From Gymnogyps californianus (taxonomy: Eukaryota > Chordata > Aves > Accipitriformes > Cathartidae), in assembly GCF_018139145.2 (NCBI RefSeq), contig NC_059478.1:31743001-31807000 (forward strand): a stretch of 64,000 nucleotides of DNA, read 5' to 3'. Position 1 is the first letter of the stretch. Each line of letters begins with the position of its first letter. Positions 23,501-35,180 of the stretch are shown here, one piece after another. A program made the translations under genes and the position numbers. Below the pieces are notes generated by a model. That model saw only the letters and a list, made by a program, of their open reading frames with translations, ran no database searches and was not told where the DNA came from.

Positions 23501-26083
23501 ACAGAAATACTGCAGTATTTCTTACAGACAACGCATAGAAAATGTACGACACCCCTGGGTAAACCCTCACGTACTTCAGCTGCATGGGACAAGCACAAAC
23601 CCATCGGAGGTTCATAACTGTCCTACAAGAAGAATATTAACTTCAGTTAGCGGCATGTGAGGGGACACAGCCTGCAAATCACGGGCGATATGATGGCCAA
23701 AGGAAGGCAGGAGTGAACCCTAAATGCATTTTCTAGGTATAACTGGACGGCTTTCGAATGGAGCGGTGCAGTCCTCTGTGACTCGCACAGTTTGTGTCAT
23801 AACTTTAATGTACTAAAATTATTGTTGTTTCCCCACATACAAGGATCGCCCGTTAATTGTCCATGTAGAGAATTTAAATAGTTCAACGTGGAGTAGAATT
23901 CTTCATTTAAGTGGTTTGTGTCTTTATTGGATAATCTCTTACATGTGCTTCATTATATCAATAACAGTAGGAAATTATTGATTTTTCTAAAGCCATTAGG
24001 TTCAATTAGCTTTACAATTCAAATGGAAAAAATGGTAAATTACCTTCATTTGATGATAAAAACAGTAAGAGGAAAAAAAAGGATAATACCCTAATTTGTG
24101 AAGTATATGAGCAAAGTGGTAAAGGTAAAGCAAACAAATGAATATTAGCATAACAGCTCTAATCAGCACTGTTCGGCATTTAAAACTGGCATCATTATGC
24201 TTACTGGACTGTGTAGCAATAAGTAGTTGTGATGATGTTTACCCACTTAATCTTGTGAATAAATTAAAGCAGAATAAATAATAAACAATAGGAAAAAGGG
24301 TGGAAAATCATTTGGAACAAATTAAGCTTCTGCCTATCCTCAGCCTAAGGCACACACAGCATACCCCAAAAGTTGTTCAATATCGAAATGCAGTGAAGTT
24401 GGAAACACAGACCCCAGGGTCTTGGGAGACAAACCTGGGCAGGTCCCACCGCACGCTCCCCTCCCAGCTCAACCCCAAGCCCACCACCTGCAGTGGGCAA
24501 CACGGAAGTATCACGCAGGATTCTGCAGAAATCAAACTCAGTAACCCAGTCTAGCTTCTGTGTGAACCCTGCCTATAAAACTCAGGGGTATGCAGATCCA
24601 TGAATTACAAACTGAAAGCCTGATTTAAAAATCCATTAACGCATATGCTAGTGATCAAATAATATATAAGCCACCTGATCTAGAGTGGATTTTACTTATT
24701 AATTTTACAGGAATATAACATTTTTGCTGCTGTTCACAAATACCACATAAAAATCCAAGTAGAGATAAGACCAATGAAATAGTAAAATAAAACCGAGCAT
24801 GTAGTTAATGAAATAACCTTTTTTAAAATTTATATCTAAATTTGTATTTTAAAAGTTTACTGGAAAACCACAGCAAAATTTTATCATTTAACTTCAGTTA
24901 TTGCTCTCAGAAGAACAGATTCAAAGCTTTTAGCTGCTCTTTTCCCTCCGGTAGAAATCATAATTGGTTCTTTCTCCGTTTACTACAGCACCAAAAAGAA
25001 CTTTTCAGCAAGCTTTGGGTTGCTGTCCCTAATGCAGATTCTCCAAGGAGCACTTCCTTCCACCCAGCTGGACTTGCACACACTTCGTATGAAGTCCAGG
25101 GAGGAATTCCAGTGCCACGATGAAGCATAAGCTATCTGACGTGAGAATATACAAGAAATATTTTGCCCGACTGATTGACCAGGCAAGACTGAGAGCTCTA
25201 TACCTTCCATATTCAGTCCCTGCTAGAAGGTACTGTGCACCTAGGAGGACCGGTACCAGGATTTGTAAAGCCTCCAAGAAAGCTCTTGTGTGATGCTGCC
25301 TTTCTGCCTAATACTGTTTCAGTTCCCAGCCATGCCCAGACTATTGATTTCTGCAGTGACTGCAATCAGTCATAATGAGGAAACAAGAAAGAAACCATCC
25401 ATCCAGACATAAACCCACAATCAGATATTATCTGGGGCTCAGTGCTGATTTAATTTCTACTGACCCAGTCGTTTGGGTTGACTAGAGGTTTTGTGTGGGA
25501 CTAAGAGTCTACTTTGTGCCCAACAGTAATCTTAGCATTATTACTGTGTTCATCATCTTCAAGGCATTCTACAAACAGCAAGAAAACATTTTTTTACTTA
25601 TTTCTCTTATTCTTACATGTTGAAGTTTGTTCTTCTTATTTTACCTTTACAGGTTGATTTTATTAATAATAAGAAAGTGTCTAGCCATTTCCTTATCAAA
25701 TATGATGCTAACTTTTTTTGCTGAGTAATTCACCTTTAATATTCTCCCCACCCTCACCCTCCATGAATTCCTCCTCTCTACTTCATATCCAGCTGCAATG
25801 AACTTCACTGCTTAATACTATAAAACCCAGACACATTTGTTTTCCGGATAAGGAGTGTAAGCTTTGAAACTTTCCACCACTGGCAGCCTTCTGAAGAAGT
25901 GAAGAGGATGTGCTTAGTTCCTCCTCCCCTTTTCTTTCTGTTCTCTGCTCTTCCCTCATTTTTGTGCCCGGATATGCCTCCAGCTATTTTATTTTAGCCC
26001 CACAACACTTAAATGATTTGTGAAGCTCTTTCCTTTGACCTGGCTTCATAGCACAGAAAGGTCTACACTTCAACAGTGGTATT
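17531..26083. other. Unique DNA, no supported gene
   Basis: This 8.5-kb interval has no confident interspersed repeat. The longest frame outside repeats in the window starts at 19205 (194 codons, plus). Its 3' half lies in a GC-rich patch (19540-19770) where several frames on both strands are open, so I do not call it a gene. An A27 run lies at 22755-22781. About 23860-24060 is AT-rich with ATTA cores and looks like a candidate conserved element. The remaining frames are under 125 codons and unrecognised. Confidence 0.55.
22755..22781 (+). repeat. A27 homopolymer
   Basis: An uninterrupted run of 27 adenines, the longest homopolymer in the window. The sequence to its left is AT-rich and shows no recognisable retrogene or SINE body, so it is not obviously the tail of a retrocopy. 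Such tracts are unstable in length. Confidence 0.95.
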
Positions 26084-26104
26084 AAAAAAAAAAAAAAAAA
26101 AAAA
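26084..26104 (+). repeat. A21 homopolymer
   Basis: A run of 21 adenines immediately before the antisense MIR fragment at 26115-26215. Confidence 0.95.
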
Positions 26105-26114
26105 CAACAAAAAT

Positions 26115-26215
26115 CAATTTTATAGATGGAGAAACAGAGGTGTGGAGACTGCCATAGATGGAGAAACACAGGAATGGAAACCATGTAGCTGGATTCAGAC
26201 CAAGCTCTGGAGAAT
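26115..26215 (-). mobile_element. MIR-like SINE core (antisense) with a 32-bp duplication
   Basis: ATTTTATAGATGGAGAAACA matches the antisense of the MIR core phrase (sense: 'tttctccatctataaaat'). A second copy, ATAGATGGAGAAACACAGG, starts 32 bp further on (26122 and 26154), so the core has been duplicated locally. The sequence AGCTGGATTCAGACCAAGC follows where an antisense MIR would carry the 'agctag...gattcgaacc' part. The poly(A) tract to the left may be unrelated. I infer the family from remembered consensus phrases. Confidence 0.55.
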
Positions 26216-29004
26216 GCACCACCATTTCATTCAAACATTCCCACCTGCCGTGGTCAATGTGTTCAACGACTGTTGCAGATGCAAGATGTAGTTCTTGGTC
26301 TTTCGTGGCCACGGGCTCTCACATTGCCATCTGTGGGAAAGGTTTTCCTCCAGCTCTGTTCTTCCAGGACACTAATGTGAAATGATGACCAGACTAAAGA
26401 TATTAATGGTTTTGTCATCTTTGGACAGCTTTGTCCCTGTCTATCACAGAAGTCCATGATCTTGGCCCAGGGTATTTAAAAGACTATCCTAAAGTCTGGG
26501 ATGAAGGCAAAACGCTAGGCTGGTGTCTGCCTACCAAAATCCATCTGTGACTCAGTATCTTACTTAAAAAGTCTTTCTGTGAGCTACACAGAATGACTTT
26601 GCAGACTGCATGTGCCCATGGGCCATCCTTTGGGAACTCTTTCTGCACAATGAGTTAAAGCTTACCCAGGCAGAAGGCAGATGTTCTTGAAGGCAAGCAT
26701 AAGGCTGTGGAATCAACTGCAAAGCTTAGGAGAAAATTCACACCCATCCACCCCAAATGCAGGATACAAGCCTTGATTCTCCCTGCTTTAACTTCAGCGC
26801 ACAGCAACCAATGCATTAAAAACCAAAAAGAAACTCCTTCTCCTGCCTCAGAAAAGACTTCCACAATAACAAAACCAACCAAACAAAAATGCTATTAAAA
26901 TAAAACACTCCATTGCTCACACTTCTATTCCTGGGGAGAGATGACAGAATAAACACCACATGATGGATGCTAGTCCCGCTGCTTAATGCGCTACAGGACA
27001 GCACGCTCATGTGATAGGGATGAAAACAGTCTCAGACTGACAGAAAACAAACTAGGGCAGAAAGCAAGAAGCATCCCAGGCTGAAGTTTCTGGCCCAGGG
27101 CTGCCTCTCATTAAAACTATGCAAAAATTGTCACTTCAACATAAAGCTAAATGCAATTCAGCACTATTGACTCAATCTGTGGGGTTTTTTTCTAAGCCTG
27201 ACACTGGAGGGGAACCTTCTAGTGCTCCCATAGATAAGCTGAGCTAGATCTGCAGAAAGCCCCTAGCGCCGGGGAATTTTGCAGAGTTGACATGCAAACA
27301 CTTTATCTGCTTTTTACTACAAGATGCTCATCTCGTGCAAAGGATCTTTGCAGGTCTTGTACTATGAAGTCTTTTTGCCAATCATTCAATCATTTTATTC
27401 CACTTCCCCAGTACGGTCACACTATCGATTTCTTTCTTTACTAATGCAATCCTTAGTAATGGGAGAACAACAAAGCGTCTACCCAGATTTCAAACCTGCA
27501 ATCAGATCTCTTCTAGACTTCATCATTGATTTAATTTCTAGTAAACATTTCCAATCTTAATCGCTGAAAGTGTGGCTTTTGTAGATGTCAGGAAAATATT
27601 TTCCATTTAACATTTTGAAAGAGGCTGTATGTAAGAATTGATTTCCAGGTGTTAAGTTGTAATGTTGAAACCAAATGTATCTCTATACCAAGCCCAACAT
27701 GAAATTCTAATACCCAGTGGCAAAAATAGCCCAACGCTACATATATTTGCACTATCACTATACTTCTTTCTCATTCAACTGATATATGCATTTCTGATCA
27801 GTTCCTGAACTGTGCTCTGTTCATCTCTGATACCTTCAAACACATTTTCAAGAATACAGCCTTCTTCATGAGGAACCAACATTCACATGCAGCCTGTTAT
27901 TTGTCATACAATTATTATAATTGTACCTACAGTAGGAAGGAAGGAAGGAATTGTGGTTAAAAACACTGAATCAGGACTTAACAGATTTGGGGACCTTTTC
28001 CCCACACGAAGCACTTATAAATATGAAGGTAGTGCTCCAAGAGGGTAAACTGGGATTCTATTAGACCTACATACACCACCTTTCCCTCATTACACATATA
28101 TACATTTATATATCATACATACAGGACAAGAAAATGTTTCACAGAAGTGTGCCTTGCAGATAGCAGCGTTCCACCTTTGTATTGTGTAGGGCATATTGCA
28201 GCACCGGGCCTTAGCCTTTCTCCTACAGAAATTGCTGTGTCCTTTCCTACTAAATTTCTAAATCAGTGTGGTCCCCACCTCCAAAGCTTGATGTTACCAC
28301 TGTTATATTGTTAAGAATCAATAGCAATCACTTTTTCTTTGGAGTTTTTGATTTTTCACTAGAAAACAAACAAAAAGAGTTGAAAAAAAAGTCGCCCTTC
28401 TGCTGAAGAACTGAAATATCCTAAAGAAGAAATACCTATTCTTTAGCCATTATTAATTACCTACCTAAAATATGGTACAAGTGTTCGTCTACTTTGTATG
28501 TATGCACAGAGGGCCTAAACTTTTAAGAACGTGGTTACGCGAAAGTGGAGGGTGATTGGAACAGAAACATCAAGAACAGAAGTACTGCACAAATAGGAGT
28601 ACTCTACTTAGCGGTTCCTGAGGGAGCTGGAAGAGAAAAAGCAATAACAAGTAGATGTATTAAAATGTGAGCAAATTCTTAAGCAGCTGTGATGAAACAT
28701 CCTATAAAATACCTCAACAGTTAAAAGCAAGCAATGATTGGTCTCTGCACAGGGACCAAAGTTCATATGCTCTGAACCACATTGATATAGGTCCCTTCCA
28801 ATATAGCATTTTCTGATCAGATGTCACACTAGGGTTCCCATTTGGGAGAAAAAAAGCAGGTTTTCTCCCTTATTTTTATTTTTGATAAGCAGGGCAGGCT
28901 GGATTCACCATCATTTCACAGAAGCCTGAGTGTATTTCTGAAAGAAGCGCTCCAGTTCAAGCACAAAGCATCGAGCCTGATGAAAGGGTTGCTGAGTGAC
29001 ATCC
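26216..29004. other. Unique DNA, no supported gene
   Basis: No supported gene. A short (GGAA)n patch lies around 27934-27950. Just after it, GTGGTTAAAAACACTGAATC faintly resembles a MIR head, but I do not call it. AGGTCCCTTCCAATATAG near 28789-28806 resembles a CR1 tail phrase but lacks the octamer terminus. Confidence 0.5.
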
Positions 29005-29087
29005 TTTGGCTCAGGCTATGCAGGAGGCAGGACTCAATGATCATGATATAACCTCATCTGGCTTTTACCATCTGTGAAGCTGTGAAG
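29005..29087 (+). mobile_element. Ancient CR1-type LINE tail fragment
   Basis: GGCTATGCAGGAGGCAGGAC followed by CAATGATCATGATATAACC and CTGGCTTTTACCATCTGTGA parallels the tail phrase of old CR1-type LINEs in reptiles ('gcaggaggtcagactagatgatcat...ggtcccttctggcctta...tctatgaa'). The fragment is diverged, short and unflanked by duplications. Confidence 0.6.
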
Positions 29088-32000
29088 CGTAGCCTGAAAG
29101 AACCAGAGTTTCTGAACATTCGTAAGGTCTAATTGTATCTTTATCCAACCTAGCATGACAGCTGCACGTGCTAGAAGAATAGCCAAATCTAAAATAAAAT
29201 GTGTTTTTTGTGACACTCTCCCAAAGGCCATTATTTGAAAGGCAGTCCCACTGCAAATACATCAGAGCTAGTGGCTTGGTTTCAGCATCACTATATACCA
29301 GCCTGTTTTATATAAACAGAGAGAGGCCAGTACATCCTAAGGTGGCTCTTCCATTGAATCAACCACAATCACAGTCAGCCAAATACCATTTAACATTACA
29401 GATGATGTAATTCCACGGGGATGCAGTTAAAACGAGTCCCAAACTCACTTTCCCTAGAGGAATGCAATTTATCTGGGCTTACAGCTGTTGCATTCACAGG
29501 ATAAGATTATAAAATAATCCTTTCAGGAGCATTAGGAGATACGGGTGGCCAGAGCAATAGAGTCGCACTGATGTCCCGGGAAACGCTCTAACTGCGAACG
29601 TGATTTGGGGAAATGAGTATGTGTCCTGCAGGACCTCTACGAATTTCAATGTGCCTGCTTGAAAGGCTTGGCTTCTCCAAACGCTGGGAATTGGGAAGGG
29701 AGCCCACTGCATGAGCAAGCATTTTCATGAGAATCAATAGTAAAATGAGCAGAGGAAGAATTTAATGGAAACATAACATGAACTCAGTAAGACAGAATTA
29801 CATCCCCACGATGCTCCTCTGTAAATATAACAGTTTCATAGAGTTGGTGCAAACCCTTACACCTACATAGTCTGTGAACACATTGACGATTCCCAGCAGG
29901 TATGGATTTACTGCCTATTATTCATTCCTCCTTAGTAATAATATCAATTTAGCTGTTAGTTTTTGTTTTGACTCAGTGCTTAGGAATCAGCGGGGCGATA
30001 AAGCTATTTAAATGGAAATACTATTCAAATACACAATCACCTGATTGGAACACGAACAGCTCCTGCTCCTGAACATTTCTCATATAATAGCTGCTTTTTC
30101 CCCTCATTAAATGCAGAAATCTGATTAACATTTAGATCACACGTGCTTTACTTACAGCAATTAGGACCAGATAGTAGAGTTTTGTTAAACTATGTAGGAT
30201 TTTTATGCTTTATCATGAAGGGAAGAACAAAGAAGCTCCATAACACTACATCTGGTCCTTTCTATCACTTCTGTTATACGCACGCTGTCAAGGACAAACG
30301 TTAACTTTAAAGAGAAGTCTGCAGGGACAAACTTACTGAGAAAAAAATTGGACACTTGGATGAACTCAGCTTTGTAATGTAGTACAATGATTGGTAACAC
30401 TGTAATTCTGTATATTTGCTGGCAACACCCAATTAAACAGTCTAAGGGGTTACAACAGCTACAGATTATGCAATAGCTGCTAGAAAAACATGTATGTGGC
30501 CTGAAAATGAAAACCCTTTTTGTTCTGATCAAAAAATAATAGTAATCTGCAATTCATAAGGTTCAATTCAAGTTAGAAAGGATCAAATCTCAGCTGTTCT
30601 AAAAGCTTCAGAAATATAACTGAAGAGGTAATTTATGATGTCCACCGCATTATTTTTCTCAAGCCACGTTGTCACATAGTTCACAAGTTGTCATGCTGTT
30701 CAGCAAATGCAAAACATACAGCTCAGCCCTTCAAAATACAAAGCACAACCAGAATTAAACAGTAAAACAAAACAAATGAAACTGTATCTTAAGAATCCCC
30801 AAGTATATTAACATTTCCTGCAACAGTCTGCTCTGACTGGTCCCAAAAGAGATTCAAATAATTTTAATGAAGCATTTTCCAAAATTAAATTCCACCCAAA
30901 TGAGTAGGATGGAAACGTGTTTCCCAGACAGACAGCAGGTCCTGGCACTGCTGGTTTCCTGCAGCCCGTGGTTTCGGTGCCTTGCCCCATCAGGGGCTCA
31001 GCAGAGCAGATGCCTTTTCATAGAGCGCACCACCTTCAACGCCACCGCAAAACCGACAGCTTTCAGAGAGGCAGCCACCCACTTCCACGGGTGAAGGAGG
31101 ACCAGACCTCACAGCCCCACCAATTCAGAGAGCGGACTACTATTTTTAGCAGTGATTGACTTCTCCAGGCAGTGATCTCTTGGGTTTCTTGGGGTCTCGC
31201 AGACCGGAGACCCCAGCCAGGTGGCTACAAGCACGCGTGCAGAGCAGCTGCATGGCAGAGGTGCAGCAAGCCCATGGCATCCCACATCAGAGCCTTTGCC
31301 TGTTCAGCATAAAACTGATCTGCACCACGCAGCAGATCTGACACCGGTCCCACACGCCAGATGCACCACTCACACGATGACCAGCTCCACGCATGCAGTA
31401 GATGCGATACGAGACATACAGGACCCTCTGGCGTGGACAACCCAGCGCTGGATGGGCTTCGATGCACATGCCAACGGCAAAAGCAGAAAGTCAGTAATTA
31501 CATTGCCAGAGGTCTCTAACGGTTTGGTTCCTTCGGAGCAGTTCACCAGAAACGCAGTTTGTGCCATGCTTGCTTCTTGCCAGTGCGCTGCACAAACCAG
31601 GTAGAAAGTTTCTCCCCTGTCCGCTTTCTTTTCACTTGCCGCCCTAACCCCTCACATCGTCAGGAAACACAAAATTCTGTTTTCCACATATTCATAAGGG
31701 AGTAAGCAGGCACGCACGTGCGGAGGAAAATATCTTCTCTCCACAACATACAAAACCAAGTTTAAAAACAATGCAAATCCATTTTCTCTCTTTATGGGCC
31801 ACCTTTAATCTTTTATACAAGCGCTTACTCAGGTCAAGGTTGAACCGACTTAAGAAAAGGACTCAGAGTCCTTTGAAAGGGCCTGCGAGTACAATCTTGT
31901 GTTTGCATTTAATTAATCAGCTGAAGCCTTCAAATCTGTACTATTATCTCTTTAATAGACCGGCACCCTGAAGGCTTTTGCAGAGAGCATCACGGCCCAT

Positions 32001-32197
32001 GGGGCATGCTGTTGCAAACCACCGCCAGTCGCAATTCCCAGATTTGCCACAAATCTACACGAGGCATGCGAACAAAAGAGCTCCAAATTTGGGAGACTAA
32101 ATATTAATTGATGGTAAACAGAGTAAGATTTAGCGACAGTGATTAGCTTCCCCAGTTGCTTTATGGGTAATGTTGTTGTTGGTTAATGAACTGTGTC

Positions 32198-32228
<31 letters not shown>

Positions 32229-33680
32229 TTTAAATCCTGCAGATGTCCGGTGTGGAAGAGCTGTTCCTCAGACGGCTCCCAGATGAACAGCCTGGTGAAT
32301 GTTTAACTTCCCACGCAGTCTGTATTCCTCAGACACTAATTAGTGATATTTCGGGAGCTGTGAATGATGGAAGAGTCTCGTTTTTTGTTGTTGTTCGAGA
32401 GATGTTAATAATCTAAATCAAGCCTGCTCTTGCAGTTGTTTTCCACACCACTAACCTGATGCCCACCAAAATGCCTCGAGGCCCTGAAGGGCAGACAGGA
32501 GGTGCCTCGCGGTGGCCTCCTGCACAGGGGTGAGCTGCAGCTTCACTTTCTTGACAAGAACAAGAAGAAAACCAGGAAACATTCAGAAACACATAAGAAA
32601 GATGCAACCTTGTTGATTTGTGCACTTTATTACCTGCATCCCAAAGGCAGCAGCAGCTTCTGGCTTAGGTGAAGAGTACCAGTGAGCCATTGTGCTTTCC
32701 ACTATTACGGGTATTGATTTATAAGGGGACCAGTAGCATTCCCATTAGCACCTCTTGTGGCACATGGACATCTTACATGACCCAGCTGAGACTGTGTAAC
32801 AAGAGAGATTTTTTTTGTTTTTTTTAAATAACCAACCCCACTAGCTCTAGGAGAAATTGTGGGTTGGGAAGACAGCAAATATTTCCTCTGTCACATCTGC
32901 AGTTTTGTAGGCAATAAAACCTGAAGGAACTACTGGAACATCTCGCCTGATCTGCACCGAATAGGACACAGGACTTGAAAATAGTCACTGATGGAGAATG
33001 CCACACCATATGGTATGTCATGGCAATGATTTCAATTATTCTCCCTATTTATGATGTATGTCTTGTTTCTAGTTTGCAAGAGGCTCATGTTTTCTTGGGA
33101 CCATTGGCAAGATCAAGCTTTACTGCCCATGAATAAGCGGACACCCTTAGGAATGGACCAGCCCTGACAAAAGGACAAAGAGCTTCTGTTCCTCCTCCTG
33201 CCTTTTCTGCCATTCATTTTGACTCCCCGAGCTCCAGCAAAGCAGTGGTCATGGTTACTTTGCTGCTCCTGGCAATCCTTTGCCCGAGGCAATTGCTGGC
33301 CTTGCTTATGCTTACAGCCAGCTCTGACTCCATACCTGTCCCACCAGCAGACAGTGTGCATCTTCCCATGGACTAAAGCAGGATAAAACATTACCAATTT
33401 ACGTAGCAGAGGGGAAGGAGCAAGACAACAAGCGTTAGTAGAGTTAAATTTGTTTGCTATCAGGCACTTCCCTAGCAAAGCACATACAGTCTTTTGATAT
33501 CTCTGCTTCACAAAATGCCGCTCATAGTTTGCTGCTGCCACGGGAAGCATCTTCTTGCTTTGACAGACTATTGTCAGCAGTCAATCAAAATCACTCCTGC
33601 ACCCAAGGCTTTGGGCAGCCCTGTGGGAGGGTTTTTTCCCCCCCTACCTGCCCAATCTCAAGTCCCTTTTTTTACCTGCT
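29088..33680. other. Unique DNA, no supported gene
   Basis: I see no gene. About 31880-31950 is AT-rich with TTTGCATTTAATTAATCAGC, an octamer/homeodomain-like combination typical of conserved non-coding elements. A T34 tract with a single C lies at 32198-32231. Frames at 31.15-31.6 kb and 33.1-33.55 kb (up to 145 codons) overlap others on the opposite strand and have no motif I know. Confidence 0.5.
32198..32231 (+). repeat. T-rich homopolymer tract (34 nt, one C)
   Basis: T11, one C, then T22. No recognisable retroelement body adjoins it on either side, so on the minus strand it is not clearly a poly(A) tail. Confidence 0.9.
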
Positions 33681-33689
33681 CCAAGAGGA

Positions 33690-34210
33690 GCCTTATCTAA
33701 GAGCCACAGTCTCTCCAGGGGTATACCTGCTGTGGCATAGACTTATCCACAGTCACAGTTGCTTTGAGGTGCGCCTCTTCCAGCATGGTCTTATCCATGG
33801 GCCACAATGCCTTCAGAGATATACCTGCTCCAGCATGGCCTTACCCACAGCCACAGCCCCTTCAGAAGTAAACCTACTCCAACATGGCCTTACCCATGGC
33901 TGCAGTCCCTCCAGGGGTGTACCTGGTCTGTCATGGGCTTATCCATGGCCACACGCTTTGAGGTGCTCCAGCATGACCTCATGCACAATCACTGATGCTT
34001 CAAGGTGTACCTGCTGCAGCGTGGACTTATCCACAGCCACAGATGCTTCAAGGTGTACCTTCTCCAGCATGGACTTATCCTTGGGCCACAATCCCTTCAG
34101 AGGTACACCTGCTACGGCACAGATATAACCATGGCCACAGATGCTTCGAGATGTACCTGCTCTGGCGTGGACTTATTCACAGCCACAGACACTTTGGGGT
34201 GTCCTGCTCC
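33690..34210 (-). repeat. Minisatellite, about 11 units of 48-50 bp
   Basis: Units recur with starts near 33740, 33788, 33838, 33887, 33936, 33975, 34024, 34072, 34122 and 34170; the spacing is 48-50 bp apart from one short unit of 39. Each plus-strand unit contains a CTTATCC-like start, a GCCACA element, a TTCA or TTTGAGGTG middle and CCTGCTCCAGCATG at its end. On the sense (minus) strand the end reads CATGCTGGAGCAGG. Units differ from each other at several positions, so the array is not recent. Confidence 0.9.
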
Positions 34211-34558
34211 CACAGGTCACGGTCCCTTCGACTCGAGCTCACACTGGAGTTCCAGCCTGACCAGTACAGCAGCACAGAAACAGCAGCGATGCCCTGGCCA
34301 TCTGCCAGCCCAGGCACATCGCCATTGCTGTTATCAAAATGTTCCCAGGCACAGCAGAGTCAGATGATAAGCAGCACAGCAGTACAGCGAGCAGCGAAAG
34401 CAAAAAGCATTCACTAACGAGCACTAGACTCTAATATACACTGAGGCAAGCAAGCCCCATTGCAAGCACAGGAGCCTGCCAATTAATAGCTAAACAGCAA
34501 TAACAGCTATGAACTCAAACTAGCACATTCCAATCAAACCTGTTGTTATCTTGAACCC

Positions 34559-34581
34559 TTCGAGCCCCACACTGGGCACCA
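34559..34581 (-). promoter_or_regulatory. Retroviral primer-binding site, tRNA-Lys-like
   Basis: On the plus strand the 3' end of a tRNA is visible: TTCGAGCCCCAC, then ACTGGGCACCA, ending in CCA. Compared with the tRNA-Lys(CUU) 3' end as I remember it, 20 of 23 positions agree. All three differences are transitions, and they fit CpG decay at the two CpG-containing places. The site lies 8 nt from the LTR edge at 34590, in the correct order for a minus-strand provirus. Elongator tRNA-Met is a poorer alternative. Confidence 0.75.
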
Positions 34582-34589
34582 AAAAGGAC

Positions 34590-35180
34590 TGTCATGGTTT
34601 AACCCCAGCCAGCAACTAAGCACCACACAGCCGCTCGCTCACTCCCCCCAGTGGGATGGAGGAGAGAATCGGAAGGGTAAAAGTGAGAAAACTCGTGGGT
34701 TGAGATAAAGACAGTCTAATAGGTAAAGCAAAAGCCATGCACACAAGCAAAGCAAAACAAGGAATTCATTCACTACTTCCCATCGGCAGGCAGGTGTTCA
34801 GCCATCTCCAGGAAAGCAGGGCTCCATCACACGTAACGGTTACTTGGGAAGACAAACGCCATCACTCCGAACGTCCCCCCTTCCTTCTTCTTCCCCCAGC
34901 TTTATATGCTGAGCATGACGTCCTATGGTCTGGAATATCCCTTTGGTCAGTTGGGGTCAGCTGTCCCGGCTGTGTCCCCTCCCAGCTTCTTGTGCACCCC
35001 CAGCCTGCTCGCTGGTGGGGTGGGGTGAGAAGCAGAAAAGGCCTTGACTCTCTGTAAGCACTGCTCAGAAATAACTAAAACATCCCTGTATTATCAACAC
35101 TGTTTCCAGCACAAATCCAAAACATAGCCCATACTAGCGACTATGAAGAAAATTAACTCTACCCAGCCAAAACCAGCACA
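34590..35180 (-). mobile_element. LTR family A (5' LTR of truncated provirus)
   Basis: An LTR of 591 bp. On the minus strand it starts TGTGCTGGTTTTGGCTGGGT at 35180 and ends GGGGTTAAACCATGACA at 34590, with the TG...CA termini intact. A TATA box (TATAAA on the minus strand) lies at 34901-34906. Landmarks include the phrase around GGAATATCCCTTTGGTCAGT and the phrase CTTGTGCACCCCCAGCC. Because a primer-binding site follows its 3' end, it acts as a 5' LTR. It differs from the copy at 16936 in length and in several blocks, so at least two subfamilies of A are present. The target duplication cannot be tested, because the other end of the provirus is missing. Confidence 0.92.
34901..34906 (-). promoter_or_regulatory. 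TATA box of LTR A
   Basis: TATAAA on the minus strand within CATATAAAGCTGGGGG, in the central part of the LTR where the U3 promoter is expected. In the copy at 16.9 kb the same place reads TATACAAA, so that copy has probably lost it. Confidence 0.6.

Larger units (their letters stand above)
33681..34589 (-). mobile_element. Proviral leader of the family A retrovirus, truncated
   Basis: On the minus strand, this follows directly from the LTR at 34590-35180. It begins with a short spacer and a primer-binding site, then about 300 bp of leader (34211-34560), then a block of tandem repeats (33690-34210). No gag, pol or env sequence and no second LTR are recognisable to the left, so the provirus is cut off at or near 33.68 kb. 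The pyrimidine-rich stretch 33640-33680 may mark the left junction. The plus-strand frames of up to 224 codons crossing it are antisense to the element and arise from repeats of near-multiple-of-three length. Confidence 0.75.

Noticed and set aside
28789..28806. CR1 tail-like phrase AGGTCCCTTCCAATATAG
   Set aside because: The upstream 'ggactagatgacc' part and the terminal octamers are both missing.
33454..34128. A 224-codon plus-strand frame
   Set aside because: It runs antisense through the proviral leader minisatellite. Its openness comes from repeat units of near-multiple-of-three length, not selection for protein.
33690..34210. Tandem array as a CRISPR-like array
   Set aside because: The units are contiguous 48-50 bp repeats with no unique spacers, and they sit inside a retroviral leader in vertebrate DNA.
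34559..34581. Possible tRNA gene 3' end
   Set aside because: No anticodon arm or A box lies upstream on the plus strand, and the position 8 nt from an LTR edge identifies a primer-binding site.
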